Shown here in pieces: positions 1 through 8,023 of a stretch of 64,000 nucleotides of DNA. The notes under the pieces were generated by a model. That model searched no databases. It was given only the letters and a program-made list of their open reading frames with translations, and was not told the origin of the DNA. Position 1 is the first letter of the stretch. Each line of letters starts with the position of its first letter. The stretch covers positions 8,124-72,123 of the forward strand of contig CAJGCT010000003.1 in assembly GCA_904501985.1 (NCBI GenBank). The letters run 5' to 3'. The DNA is from an uncultured Clostridia bacterium (lineage in GTDB: Bacteria > Bacillota > Clostridia > Oscillospirales > CAG-272). A program made the position numbers and the translations under genes.

Positions 1-1
1 C

Positions 2-448
2 TGCATCTCCGCAACAGCGGAGCGCGACGGCATGCAGCTTATCGCTGTGGTCATGGCATCCCCCACAAGGGACGAGCGCAACGAAACCGCAAAAAAACTG
101 CTGGACTTCGGCTTCGCAGGCTGGGAAGTGGCAAATCTCACGCCCGAAGTAACGGCTTCACCGCTGAAGGTGGTCGGCGGAGTGTCAGACAGCGTACCTC
201 TTGCCTGCAACGGGAGCAGTATACTGTTAAAGAAGGGTCAGGCGGCGAAGCTTACACAGGAAATATATCTTCCGGAATATGTAAGCGCGCCAATAAGTGC
301 AGGTGACGAGGTGGGACGGATAGATTACTGTGCTGACGGCGAGGTTATAGCCACAGCACCCATAATTGCGGCAGAGGATGTGCCGAAGATAGGCTACGGC
401 GGCATATTTATGCGTATTCTTCGAAAAATGCTGGTTGTGGAGGCGTAA
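2..448 (+). CDS. D-alanyl-D-alanine carboxypeptidase (peptidase S11), C-terminal part
   Basis: The open frame runs in from the left edge (codons from base 2 read CISATAERDGM), so this is the 3' end of a longer gene and the ATG at 32 is internal. The phrase ERDGMQLIAVVMASPTRDER is typical of the end of the S11 catalytic domain. The following ~100 residues match the beta-rich PBP5 C-terminal domain, and the end (MRILRKML) looks like the membrane-associating tail of these enzymes. The family trims the terminal D-Ala from peptidoglycan pentapeptides outside the membrane. The catalytic SxxK, SxN and KTG motifs lie outside the window, so activity cannot be judged and a specific paralogue (dacA, dacF) cannot be named. 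Confidence 0.85.
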   Translation, partial: CISATAERDGMQLIAVVMASPTRDERNETAKKLLDFGFAGWEVANLTPEVTASPLKVVGGVSDSVPLACNGSSILLKKGQAAKLTQEIYLPEYVSAPISAGDEVGRIDYCADGEVIATAPIIAAEDVPKIGYGGIFMRILRKMLVVEA

Positions 449-471
449 GCGAGAGGTTGTTGCCGTATTCC

Positions 472-496
472 GTAGGGCGTGGCCTTGTGTCCCGCC
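472..496. repeat. Degenerate REP-like palindrome
   Basis: A GTAG tetranucleotide (472-475) is followed by an imperfect inverted repeat: ggcgtggc at 476-483 against gtcccgcc at 489-496, six of eight positions pairing. It resembles the better elements at 4600-4625, 4944-4968 and 5103-5127. The rest of the 449-887 gap holds only AT-rich sequence and the S-layer gene leader. Confidence 0.4.
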
Positions 497-722
497 GTCC
501 TAACCGAAAAAATATGTTGAACGATGGGAGCAAGCACACACCCTACAGGAAAATCTTTGCGGATGCAGTGCAGAAAACGTGTTGTCAAGACATTTTTTGA
601 AAAAATACAAGAAAACCCGAAAAAACGCTTGTCATCTGACAAAAACAGCTTTTTACAGCACGATATCTGAAATATTAAACCCCATTTAAAATTACAAATA
701 CCTTACAAGATATTAAAACCAC

Positions 723-751
723 TTGCAAAAAAAAGGGACTTGTAGTATCAT
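723..751 (+). promoter_or_regulatory. Promoter of the S-layer gene
   Basis: TTGCAA (723-728), a 17-base spacer and TATCAT (746-751). Transcription from here gives a leader of roughly 130 bases. The leader contains a 7-bp stem (798-804 with 815-821) and a strong Shine-Dalgarno AAAGGAG at 871-877. Long structured leaders are common for abundant surface-layer mRNAs, so the assignment fits. Confidence 0.55.
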
Positions 752-887
752 ATGTACAGGGAAAATCTTCATTAACAGCGAACTTATCTCAAAACCGGGC
801 GCTCATGTGAGACCGAGCGCCGCAGGCTTTGCGAGGGATGCTCGGAAGATCTAACCGACAATATTTTATTAAAGGAGAACATTCACA

Positions 888-3800
888 ATGAGAAATCTCA
901 AGAAGTTTCTTGCATTAGTGCTCGCTATGATTATGGTAGTAAGCGCTACTGCTATGGTTTCCGCTGATTTCACTGACGTTGCAGCTGACAGCAAGTATGC
1001 TGACGCTATCAACGACCTCGCAGTGAAGGGTATCGTTAAGGGTACCTCGGATACCACTTTTGGTCCTGAACAGGACGTTACCAGATGGCAGATGGCTCTG
1101 TTTGTAGCAAGAGCTATCACCGGTGAAGTTGAGTCCGACGACGTTTGGGCTAACGGCATCGTTCCTTTTACCGATGTTACCTCTTATAAGGGCGCTATCC
1201 AGTGCGCATACCTCAACGGTATTATCAACGGTACTTCCGCAACCACTTTCGCTCCCAACGACGGTATCACCTACGTTGCAGCTCTCAAGATGGCAGTTTG
1301 CGCACTTGGCTACGGCGAGGATCTTACCTGGCCTTGGGGCTACTACAACAAGGCAGCTGAACTCGGTCTCACCGCTAACATGGATCTCGATGATCTTAAC
1401 GTTGAGCTCAACAGAGCTGAGACCGCTCAGATCATCTACAACATGATCTATGCTGCTCCCGCTGACGGCGGCAAGACTTTTGCAGCTGAGAACTTCTCTA
1501 TCGCTGCTCCCGAGAACACCACTCTCTTCGCTATCACCGCTACTCCTAAGCAGTACGGTTATACCGAGCTTGACGAGGCTGGTGAGGTTGTTGCAGCTTA
1601 CAACTCCGCTTCCGATGTTGACGGCGAGTTTGTAGGTCTCCAGCAGCTCATCAACGGCGTTCCTGCGGGCAAGATGCTCTACGTTGCAGTAGAGACCATC
1701 GGTCTTACTGCTGAAAACGTTGAGGATTACTTCAACTATGCAGTTGAGCTCGTAAACTTTGACGAGGCTACTGGTGCATTCACCGGCTATGTAATGGGCG
1801 ATGCTCCTAAGACCATCACTCATGCAGACGTTAAGTACGCTTCCAACAACGACAAGCTCGTTATTGACGGCGCTACTTACACCGGCGTTGACAGCTTCAC
1901 CGGCGCTTCCCTCATCAATGAACTCGTTATCTACAACGGTACCGGCGTAGCTGAGGGTGCTAAGATGCTCCTCACCAACAAGGATGGCGACATCATTGAC
2001 TATGATGGCACAGTTATCGCTAAATTTGCATATGAGTCTTCCACCGGTGCTAAGTACTACTACGATGGCACCAGCAGCAAGGTTATCACCGCTGCTAAGG
2101 CTCTCGATACGTACGGTATTTATGTAGAGGACGCTGAAAGCTCCGACTACATCAAGTACGAGACCATCACTTCCGCTAACAACGAGATCGAAGATAATCT
2201 TTACCTCAACGCATTTGAGCTTAAGATGTTCGACGACGACCGCGACGGCAAGTATGAGCGTGCTTACTATGCTCCTATCTACATGAGCGTATACTACACC
2301 TTCAAGGCTGAGATCGACAACAAGGAAGTTGACGCTGACGGTCTTGTATACAACGTATACGATGAGACTGTAGCAGCAGGCAATGTTACTTACACCAACG
2401 ATGCTGCTAAGAAGGAAGGCGCTGTTTCTGTATTCACTTACAATAAGCAGCTCAACAAGATCAACGTAATCGACGTTCTCGAAATGAAGACCGGTTATGT
2501 TGAGGAGATTGACTCCACTAAGTACGATGTTTATCGCGAAACCGGCGCAGTAAAGGTTACTGTTGACGGCGTAGCTTACGAACTCGGTTACTATGGAGAA
2601 GAGGCAAGCGGCAAGACCACTCAGGGCTCCGCTATGGGTGCAACCCTCATTCCTTACGATGAGATCAGCACCAACAAGTACGGTGTTGATGAAGTAGCTA
2701 CCAGACCCTTCATCCAGTACATCGTTGACAGAGATACTTGGATCGACGATATCCAGCTCGACACCTACATCGGCTTCTACGCTTACAACGGCGTTATCAT
2801 CTACGCTTCCGAGCTTAAGATCGAAGACCTCTACGATTTCGTAGTTGTTGAAGATTTCGCAGATTACGACCTCGCAAAGATCTACCTTGATCTTTGGGTA
2901 GGCGGCAAGCTTGAGGAAGAGGCTCTCGTTACCGAGCTTGACGGCAAGGAGCTTGAGGATCTTTCCACTTACAAGTTCTCCATGCTTCTCTCTGAGAAGG
3001 AATACTTCTACACCGGTAACATCTATGCAGCTCAGAAGGGCGAAGCTGGCTACGTTCTCGACGAGATCGTAACTCGCGACAACTTTGCTGGTGACCGCGA
3101 GGATGGTGGCTACGAGCTTATCGACGCTAAGATCGCTGCTGAAACTCTCACCCCTGACACGATCGTATTTGACGACGGTTCCACCAGAGGCGATGACAGA
3201 GCAAACAGAATCCGCACCTCCAATACCACTGTATTCTACTTCATCGAGAATGCAGAGTGCGACTGCGATACTCTTTGCACTAGAGGTTCTGAGGCAGGAG
3301 AGTGCGATTCTACCAACGCTGCAATGAAGAAAGTTTCCGTATTCGTTGGTCAGCCTGAAGAAGCAACCATCGTATTTGACGCGAACACTGACATCTGGGT
3401 TGACGCTCTCGGTCACGGTACCGCTGAGACCAACGGCAGAGCTTCCGTAGTATTCGTAATCAACCCTGTTGAGCATTCCGGCTTCTTCGGTCTTACCGAT
3501 GGTACTTATGTAATGACCAAGCTTACTACTAAGGCTACCAAGCTCGCTTCTGCTGAGAAGCTCGGTCTTCCTGAGGATTACAGCGGCAACTACTATATGT
3601 ACAGCAATGCAGCTGTCAGCCTTGATGACGCTACTAAGATGACCATCTACTCTAAGGTAGAGCTTGATCGCAATCGCGTTTACAAGGTTGACGCAAATGG
3701 CGTTGTATATCTTAAGGACACCGATAACTTTGGCGCAGGTAATGTGCTTAACGATAGACCATTTGAACATCATCAGAAGTGGAACACCGCACCTGTTGTA

Positions 3801-4505
3801 AGCTTCATGGCATCTAACCGCAACTACGTTAAGTACGGTATCACCGATGTGAACAGTGATGTAACTACCACCACTGATACTAAGTGGGGAGTGAAGGACG
3901 GCCTCGTAAGATACCATGACTTCGTATGGTACACCAAGGCTGACAAAGAGGAGATCAAGCTGGAACAGGTTGACTTTGCTGCGCTCCTCGCTCAGGTTGC
4001 TAACGATGCTATCGCAGGCACCATCACTACTGATGCTGAGTACGCTACAGCTCTTGGCTACAAGGAAGCTAAGGATGCTAAGGCTGTTAAGGCATTCCTT
4101 GCAGACCTCGTTGCAGATGGCATTGCAAACGGCACAACAGTTACTGCAGCCGACATCGAGTTTGAGGATATTCCTGATTCCATCCTCGAGGTTGAGCTTG
4201 TAACTCCTCTCCTCAACGCTGAATATGTTGACGACTATGTAGAGATTGAGATTCTCTCCGGCGATAATGCAGGTACTTACCTCATTGACGAAGACAATGA
4301 AATCACCGATATCATCGTTGTTAAGCAGGACGACCTTAAGGTAACCACCGGTGAGGATGCTATCGAGATCCTCAACGCTGCTCCTCAGGTAATGTGGATC
4401 GGCGATAAGTATGATGTTGGTACTGATTTCGAGGAACTCTTCGACGAGTATCTCGATGACGGCTCCATCCTCTTCGTTGTTGGTTACACCAACGCTGACA
4501 ACTAA
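888..4505 (+). CDS. S-layer homology (SLH) domain surface protein
   Basis: A 1205-residue secreted protein. It starts with a classic signal peptide (MRNLKKFLALVLAMIMVVSA, cleavage probably near residue 26). Three SLH modules follow at about 26-75, 95-142 and 145-190 (FTDV..., GIVKGTSDTTFGP, GIINGTSATTFAP, NRAETAQIIYNMI), which anchor such proteins to pyruvylated cell-wall polymers. The remaining ~1000 residues are acidic, repetitive in style and not recognised. Four clustered cysteines near residue 790 (ECDCDTLC...GEC) are the only obvious oddity. The codon set is narrow (gct, gtt, aag, ctc, acc), as in very highly expressed genes. AAAGGAG at 871-877 supports the start. It is probably a major S-layer or cell-surface protein; the function beyond anchoring is unknown. 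Confidence 0.9.
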   Translation: MRNLKKFLALVLAMIMVVSATAMVSADFTDVAADSKYADAINDLAVKGIVKGTSDTTFGPEQDVTRWQMALFVARAITGEVESDDVWANGIVPFTDVTSYKGAIQCAYLNGIINGTSATTFAPNDGITYVAALKMAVCALGYGEDLTWPWGYYNKAAELGLTANMDLDDLNVELNRAETAQIIYNMIYAAPADGGKTFAAENFSIAAPENTTLFAITATPKQYGYTELDEAGEVVAAYNSASDVDGEFVGLQQLINGVPAGKMLYVAVETIGLTAENVEDYFNYAVELVNFDEATGAFTGYVMGDAPKTITHADVKYASNNDKLVIDGATYTGVDSFTGASLINELVIYNGTGVAEGAKMLLTNKDGDIIDYDGTVIAKFAYESSTGAKYYYDGTSSKVITAAKALDTYGIYVEDAESSDYIKYETITSANNEIEDNLYLNAFELKMFDDDRDGKYERAYYAPIYMSVYYTFKAEIDNKEVDADGLVYNVYDETVAAGNVTYTNDAAKKEGAVSVFTYNKQLNKINVIDVLEMKTGYVEEIDSTKYDVYRETGAVKVTVDGVAYELGYYGEEASGKTTQGSAMGATLIPYDEISTNKYGVDEVATRPFIQYIVDRDTWIDDIQLDTYIGFYAYNGVIIYASELKIEDLYDFVVVEDFADYDLAKIYLDLWVGGKLEEEALVTELDGKELEDLSTYKFSMLLSEKEYFYTGNIYAAQKGEAGYVLDEIVTRDNFAGDREDGGYELIDAKIAAETLTPDTIVFDDGSTRGDDRANRIRTSNTTVFYFIENAECDCDTLCTRGSEAGECDSTNAAMKKVSVFVGQPEEATIVFDANTDIWVDALGHGTAETNGRASVVFVINPVEHSGFFGLTDGTYVMTKLTTKATKLASAEKLGLPEDYSGNYYMYSNAAVSLDDATKMTIYSKVELDRNRVYKVDANGVVYLKDTDNFGAGNVLNDRPFEHHQKWNTAPVVSFMASNRNYVKYGITDVNSDVTTTTDTKWGVKDGLVRYHDFVWYTKADKEEIKLEQVDFAALLAQVANDAIAGTITTDAEYATALGYKEAKDAKAVKAFLADLVADGIANGTTVTAADIEFEDIPDSILEVELVTPLLNAEYVDDYVEIEILSGDNAGTYLIDEDNEITDIIVVKQDDLKVTTGEDAIEILNAAPQVMWIGDKYDVGTDFEELFDEYLDDGSILFVVGYTNADN

Positions 4506-4542
4506 TTCGATCGGTTAGATTGATTTATAAGTCATAATATGA

Positions 4543-4572
4543 AAACCGCTCCCTTCGGGGAGCGGTTTTTGT
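4543..4572 (+). terminator. Terminator of the S-layer gene
   Basis: An 11-bp stem (4543-4553 with 4558-4568) closed by a TTCG tetraloop and followed by a T run, 38 bases after the stop codon. Confidence 0.9.
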
Positions 4573-4599
4573 GCGTTGTGGGGGTGGGATGGAAAATGG

Positions 4600-4625
4600 C
4601 GGGCGATTCGTGAATCGCCCCTACG
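4600..4625. repeat. REP-like palindrome with GTAG foot
   Basis: Two perfect 9-bp arms, gggcgattc and gaatcgccc (4601-4609, 4612-4620), separated by 2 bases, with CTACG on the right. Read on the minus strand this is CGTAG followed by the palindrome. That is the layout of REP sequences recognised by RAYT transposases, and a RAYT gene starts about 100 bases further on. Confidence 0.7.
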
Positions 4626-4683
4626 GGAAGTTGCAATTTTGATAAATTGTGGCTCTGTGTCAATAGTTGAGGTAAAGAAAACT

Positions 4684-4729
4684 AAAAAACCGCCTGCAAC
4701 CGAAAAAAACGGTGTGCAGGCGGTTTTTT
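4684..4729 (-). terminator. Bidirectional terminator at the RAYT gene end
   Basis: A 15-bp stem (4684-4698 with 4715-4729) with A and T runs on both sides. It overlaps the RAYT stop codon at 4728-4730 and could serve either strand. Confidence 0.8.
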
Positions 4730-5261
4730 ATACAGAGATATGATTTGTGGGGGAATATAATTTGTCGTGCTGCCAGCGCATAGGGTTTTCTTTGATATAT
4801 GCTGCAATCTCGTTATAATCGTCTTGGTTTCGTATGACGTGGTCGTAGAATGAGCGTTGAAAAATCTTTTCACCAATTGTTTTGTTGGTTTGATTTATCT
4901 CTTTTGTTATTTGATATTTAAGCCATCCGATTATCGCATCTACCGTAGGGGAGGGGTCTCCCCTCCCGTCCTTCCTAATAACGGATAACAGCATATGTAC
5001 ATGATTTGGCATAATAACGTGATAATCAACGGTTACTTTTTCAAATTTTTCAGGTATACTTTCAATCCACTTATTGGTGATTTCTCCGTAACGGGATAAT
5101 TGCGGGAGGGGAGACCCCTCCCCTACGATCGATGATAGAATACTTTTCCTATCCCTTGTACATATGGTTATAAAATACGCGCCGGTGGTGGCGTAATCAA
5201 AATTTTTTAGCCTGATTGATTTCCTTTGCGGCAAATTATGTCCCGTATTCATTATTATCAA
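4728..5261 (-). CDS. REP-associated tyrosine transposase (RAYT, IS200-like Y1/HUH)
   Basis: 177 residues. The core matches RAYT / TnpA-REP proteins: RKSIRLKNFDYATTGAYFITICTR at the N-terminus, the HUH metal motif PNHVH (H87, H89), and the C-terminal signature QRSFYDHVIRNQDDY...YIKENP, which should carry the catalytic tyrosine. Such enzymes cut single-stranded REP hairpins. REP-like palindromes lie outside (4600-4625) and twice inside the frame, encoding about residues 45-53 and 99-106 on either side of the HUH motif. The gene follows dnaC by 9 bases on the same strand. No convincing Shine-Dalgarno is visible; ATG at 5252 (MNTGHNL) is an equally good start. Confidence 0.85.
   Translation of the reverse strand: MIIMNTGHNLPQRKSIRLKNFDYATTGAYFITICTRDRKSILSSIVGEGSPLPQLSRYGEITNKWIESIPEKFEKVTVDYHVIMPNHVHMLLSVIRKDGRGDPSPTVDAIIGWLKYQITKEINQTNKTIGEKIFQRSFYDHVIRNQDDYNEIAAYIKENPMRWQHDKLYSPTNHISV
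4944..4968. repeat. Intragenic REP-like palindrome, copy 1
   Basis: A 25-bp element beginning CGTAG and ending CCTCCCG, centred on ggaggggtctcccctcc. It is identical in reverse complement to 5103-5127. It lies inside the RAYT gene and is translated as about GRGDPSPT. Confidence 0.75.
5103..5127. repeat. Intragenic REP-like palindrome, copy 2 (inverted)
   Basis: The exact inverted copy of 4944-4968, ending CCCTACG. It also lies in the RAYT frame, where it encodes about VGEGSPLP. The pair sits 134 bases apart in head-to-head orientation. Confidence 0.75.
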
Positions 5262-5270
5262 TACATCAGC

Positions 5271-6245
5271 TTACGATAACTTCTGCAACCGTATATCCTT
5301 GCCGGTGAAACGGTACACCATGAAATCGCCGAACAGACGGCTTGTTATACGGTCGCTGTAACGCTCGCGAATCTCGCTCTGAGTGAGATTCGTGCTGATT
5401 ATCATTGACTTTCGCTGATTTATACGGGTGTTGATTATATTGTAGAGGCAGGAGACGGTGAATTGGTTCGCCACCTCTGTTCCGAGATCGTCTATTATAA
5501 GTAAATCGCAGTCGAAATACTTGTCGGTACGTACCTCTGAGGTGTCGCTGTAACCGCGCACGAAGCGTTCATATTCGAAATCTGCAAGAATGTTCTGAGA
5601 TGTGTCGTAAACTACGTCAAATCCGCGCTCTATTACCGCTTTTGCCACGGAAGTTGAGAGATGGGTCTTGCCAAGACCTGTAGTGCCGCAGAAAAACATA
5701 TTTTTGCCGTTGTTTTCGGCGAAATTGTCTGCATACTCCTTGCAGGCGGCAAGTGTAAACTCCATATTCGCGCGCTCATCCATTGAGCGGTTGTAAAAAT
5801 CAAGGCTGAAGGTGTCAAAGCTCTGAGTGCGCATAAGATTGCCTATACCGGAGCTTTCATAGCCCGCAAGCACAAGATCACGGCGCATACAATCGCACAG
5901 CTTAGTGCCCACAAATCCGGTGTCACTGCATTTCTCGCATTCGTATTTAACAGCGGTATAATCCGCCGGATAGCCTATGGACTCCAGATACTGCGCACGG
6001 ATAGCTAAAAGCTCGCGATTATTCTCACGGAGCTTGGCAATACGCTCCTCAAGTCCCTCTTTGCCCTTAAGTGATTCACGCATGATGGAAAGACCCGTTT
6101 CGGAAAGAACACGGTCTATCTTAAGCAGTTCAGGATATTTTTGATGAAGCTCATTTGCCCGGCGCTCTGCGGCTTCCTTGGCACGCAGATTTTTGTCGGC
6201 ATATTCCTGCCGTATTCTCACATAGTTTTCTTTGTTGTATCCCAT
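5271..6245 (-). CDS. dnaC: DnaC/DnaI-like helicase loader ATPase
   Basis: 324 residues. An N-terminal helical region is followed by a Cys cluster CEKC...CDC (C103, C106, C117, C119), as in the zinc site of DnaI-type loaders. An AAA+ core follows with Walker A GTTGLGKT (~187-194), Walker B DLLIIDD (~247-253), a sensor-1 stretch (MIISTNL) and an arginine-finger region (SDRITSRLF). The protein should load the replicative helicase onto DNA. It lies downstream of a DnaD-domain gene with 19 bases between them. In Gram-positive bacteria, DnaD- and DnaC/DnaI-type genes pair in this way as primosome partners. Confidence 0.92.
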   Translation of the reverse strand: MGYNKENYVRIRQEYADKNLRAKEAAERRANELHQKYPELLKIDRVLSETGLSIMRESLKGKEGLEERIAKLRENNRELLAIRAQYLESIGYPADYTAVKYECEKCSDTGFVGTKLCDCMRRDLVLAGYESSGIGNLMRTQSFDTFSLDFYNRSMDERANMEFTLAACKEYADNFAENNGKNMFFCGTTGLGKTHLSTSVAKAVIERGFDVVYDTSQNILADFEYERFVRGYSDTSEVRTDKYFDCDLLIIDDLGTEVANQFTVSCLYNIINTRINQRKSMIISTNLTQSEIRERYSDRITSRLFGDFMVYRFTGKDIRLQKLS

Positions 6246-6264
6246 GCTTTACCTCGCTTTGCGA

Positions 6265-7260
6265 TCAGGTGGCGGATTCGCTTTTTTTAAGATGTTTTTT
6301 GGTGTTTGCTACCGCCGCTTCGAAATATTCATCGGTTTCGAAGCCTGAGCCGGTCTTTTCGGCAGCTGCCTTGTTTCGCTGATACTGTTCAAGTGATGCT
6401 TCCACCAGTGTTAGTGTGGTAAGACCGCTGTTATGCCAATTTTCAAGAATGCGGTTCATGTATGCTATCGTGTAGCCGCCGATACTGTCTACTGTGGCTT
6501 CATAAGCTCTTTTAATAACGTCCATAGACAATTTCCACTCGTCTGACCATCTATCCACAAACTGTTTCTCTCTTGCGGTCAGTGAGCGCGATGTGCCGAT
6601 TATAGACTTGAAACGCGAGTAGATCTCATCATGATGAGCACGCTGCTCTATGTACTCGCTGAGCTGTGCTGTGGTGCTGATATCCTCGTCGTGCATGGTC
6701 AGAGCCACTTTTTCGATGTATCTTGGAGATGTTTTGCCGTTTGCCTTACAGTAGGAGTACAGAGTTTCGATATACCCGGGATCGCTTAGTTTAAGATAGT
6801 CGTACAGGCACACGATAGAGGCGGTCTCCGCCGGGGTGAATATCTTGCCCACGATCTGCTGACAGGAGTCGATGATTCCTTTAAGTGCGCTGTGCTTTTC
6901 CATGGCATCAGCGGTCTGACTCTCCGTGTAGGTGGGAAGAGAAAAGGATTGAAGCGTTTTTGCGGCGGGCGCGGATGAATTTTCAGCCGCAGGCAGGACG
7001 GTGCTGTCTCCGGCATCCATAACACCTGCTCTGCGCCAAAAATCAAGGGCGCGTCCAAGCGCGGTCTTTGTGCAGTCAAGCTGTTTGCATATTTTTTCGC
7101 AGGCACTGTCGTAATCGGCGCGCAGAGAGTCGTCGGCTGCCGCAATAAGCAGTACCTTAAGCTCAAATTCCCGTGCGGATTGGAGAGACAGCATAACATT
7201 CTCGCGTGGAAGCGCAAAAACACTGTCTCCGTATTTGATTTTCAGTTTTTTTGCGCTCAT
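6265..7260 (-). CDS. DnaD-domain replication initiation protein
   Basis: 331 residues from the ATG at 7260, preceded by GGAGGG at good spacing; a longer frame to 7293 would run into rex. The N-terminal ~110 residues look like a winged-helix DnaD/DnaB-type domain (DSACEKICKQLDCTKTALGRALDFWRRAGVM). Two DnaD C-terminal-like repeats follow, including YIEKVALTMHDEDI and AYMNRILENWH, the latter close to the conserved Y.xxILxxW motif. The family remodels DNA and recruits the helicase loader during initiation. The adjacent dnaC-like gene supports the same role here. Confidence 0.88.
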   Translation of the reverse strand: MSAKKLKIKYGDSVFALPRENVMLSLQSAREFELKVLLIAAADDSLRADYDSACEKICKQLDCTKTALGRALDFWRRAGVMDAGDSTVLPAAENSSAPAAKTLQSFSLPTYTESQTADAMEKHSALKGIIDSCQQIVGKIFTPAETASIVCLYDYLKLSDPGYIETLYSYCKANGKTSPRYIEKVALTMHDEDISTTAQLSEYIEQRAHHDEIYSRFKSIIGTSRSLTAREKQFVDRWSDEWKLSMDVIKRAYEATVDSIGGYTIAYMNRILENWHNSGLTTLTLVEASLEQYQRNKAAAEKTGSGFETDEYFEAAVANTKKHLKKSESAT

Positions 7261-7276
7261 ATTTCCCTCCGAGGAT

Positions 7277-7951
7277 TTATTTGGTAAGCTCATAGCAGAG
7301 CGTCATAAGAGAGTCGCCCATATGTACATTTTGTGTCACTACACCCTTGTGTGTGAGGTCGATTTCAGTGCTTGCGAAGTTCCAAAGGCCCTTTATGCCC
7401 ATATCTGCAAGCTGTTCGGCGGTTTCGCGAACAACGGTTTTGGGAAGGGTAAGCACAGCGATATTCACGGTGTTATTTTTGCAGTATTCTTCAAGCTCAT
7501 CCATGGATTTTACGGTATAACCGGAAATTTCTTTTCCGATTACATCGGGAGAATTGTCAAATAAGGCTGTGAGTCTTATTCCGCGGCGCTCGAATATGGG
7601 GCTTGCGGCAAGTGCTCTTCCGAGGTTGCCCGAACCGATAATAACTGCACTAAAATTGTGAGAGACGCCAAGAATCTCGCCGATTTTGCCGTAGAGATAT
7701 TTAACGTTGTAGCCGTATCCCTGCTGTCCGAAGCCGCCGAAGCAGTTCAGGTCCTGGCGTATCTGGGAGGCTGTGACGTGCATAAGCTTTGACAGCTCAC
7801 CGGATGAGATACGGAGTATGTCATTTTGCAAAAGCTCACGAAGATAGCGGTAATATCGCGGAAGCCGCTTGATAACTGCAGGCGAGACATAGCTTTTGTT
7901 CTCGTCGGACGAAGCTTCATCACGGAGTTTGTCACGATTTTCCGAATTCAT
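7277..7951 (-). CDS. rex: Redox-sensing transcriptional repressor Rex
   Basis: 224 residues, the normal Rex length. The N-terminal winged helix (VSPAVIKRLPRYYRYLREL, then ASQIRQDLNCFGGFG) precedes a Rossmann fold with GSGNLGRAL (~106-114) for NAD(H). The C-terminal part contains GLWNFASTEI and the swapped helix. Rex releases its operators when NADH/NAD is high and so controls fermentation genes. AAAGGAA precedes the ATG. It is downstream of icd, an NAD(P)-dependent oxidoreductase, which is a sensible partner. No clear Rex operator (TTGTTAA-N4-TTAACAA type) was found nearby. Confidence 0.95.
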   Translation of the reverse strand: MNSENRDKLRDEASSDENKSYVSPAVIKRLPRYYRYLRELLQNDILRISSGELSKLMHVTASQIRQDLNCFGGFGQQGYGYNVKYLYGKIGEILGVSHNFSAVIIGSGNLGRALAASPIFERRGIRLTALFDNSPDVIGKEISGYTVKSMDELEEYCKNNTVNIAVLTLPKTVVRETAEQLADMGIKGLWNFASTEIDLTHKGVVTQNVHMGDSLMTLCYELTK

Positions 7952-7984
7952 AAATGTATTCCTTTCATAGTTCTTTCGGGGAGA

Positions 7985-8012
7985 CGCAAACGGTGTGATT
8001 ACACCGTTTGCG
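7985..8012. other. 12-bp hairpin between icd and rex
   Basis: A perfect stem of 7985-7996 with 8001-8012 and a GATT loop. No T run follows on the minus strand. It may stabilise or attenuate the icd transcript rather than terminate it. Confidence 0.5.
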
Positions 8013-8023
8013 GATTATATTTC

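Noticed and set aside
915..3917. A 1000-residue open frame antisense to the S-layer gene
   Set aside because: The S-layer gene avoids the codons (tta, cta, tca) that would give stops on the other strand, so the antisense frame stays open by codon bias alone. It has no ribosome site, signal or family.
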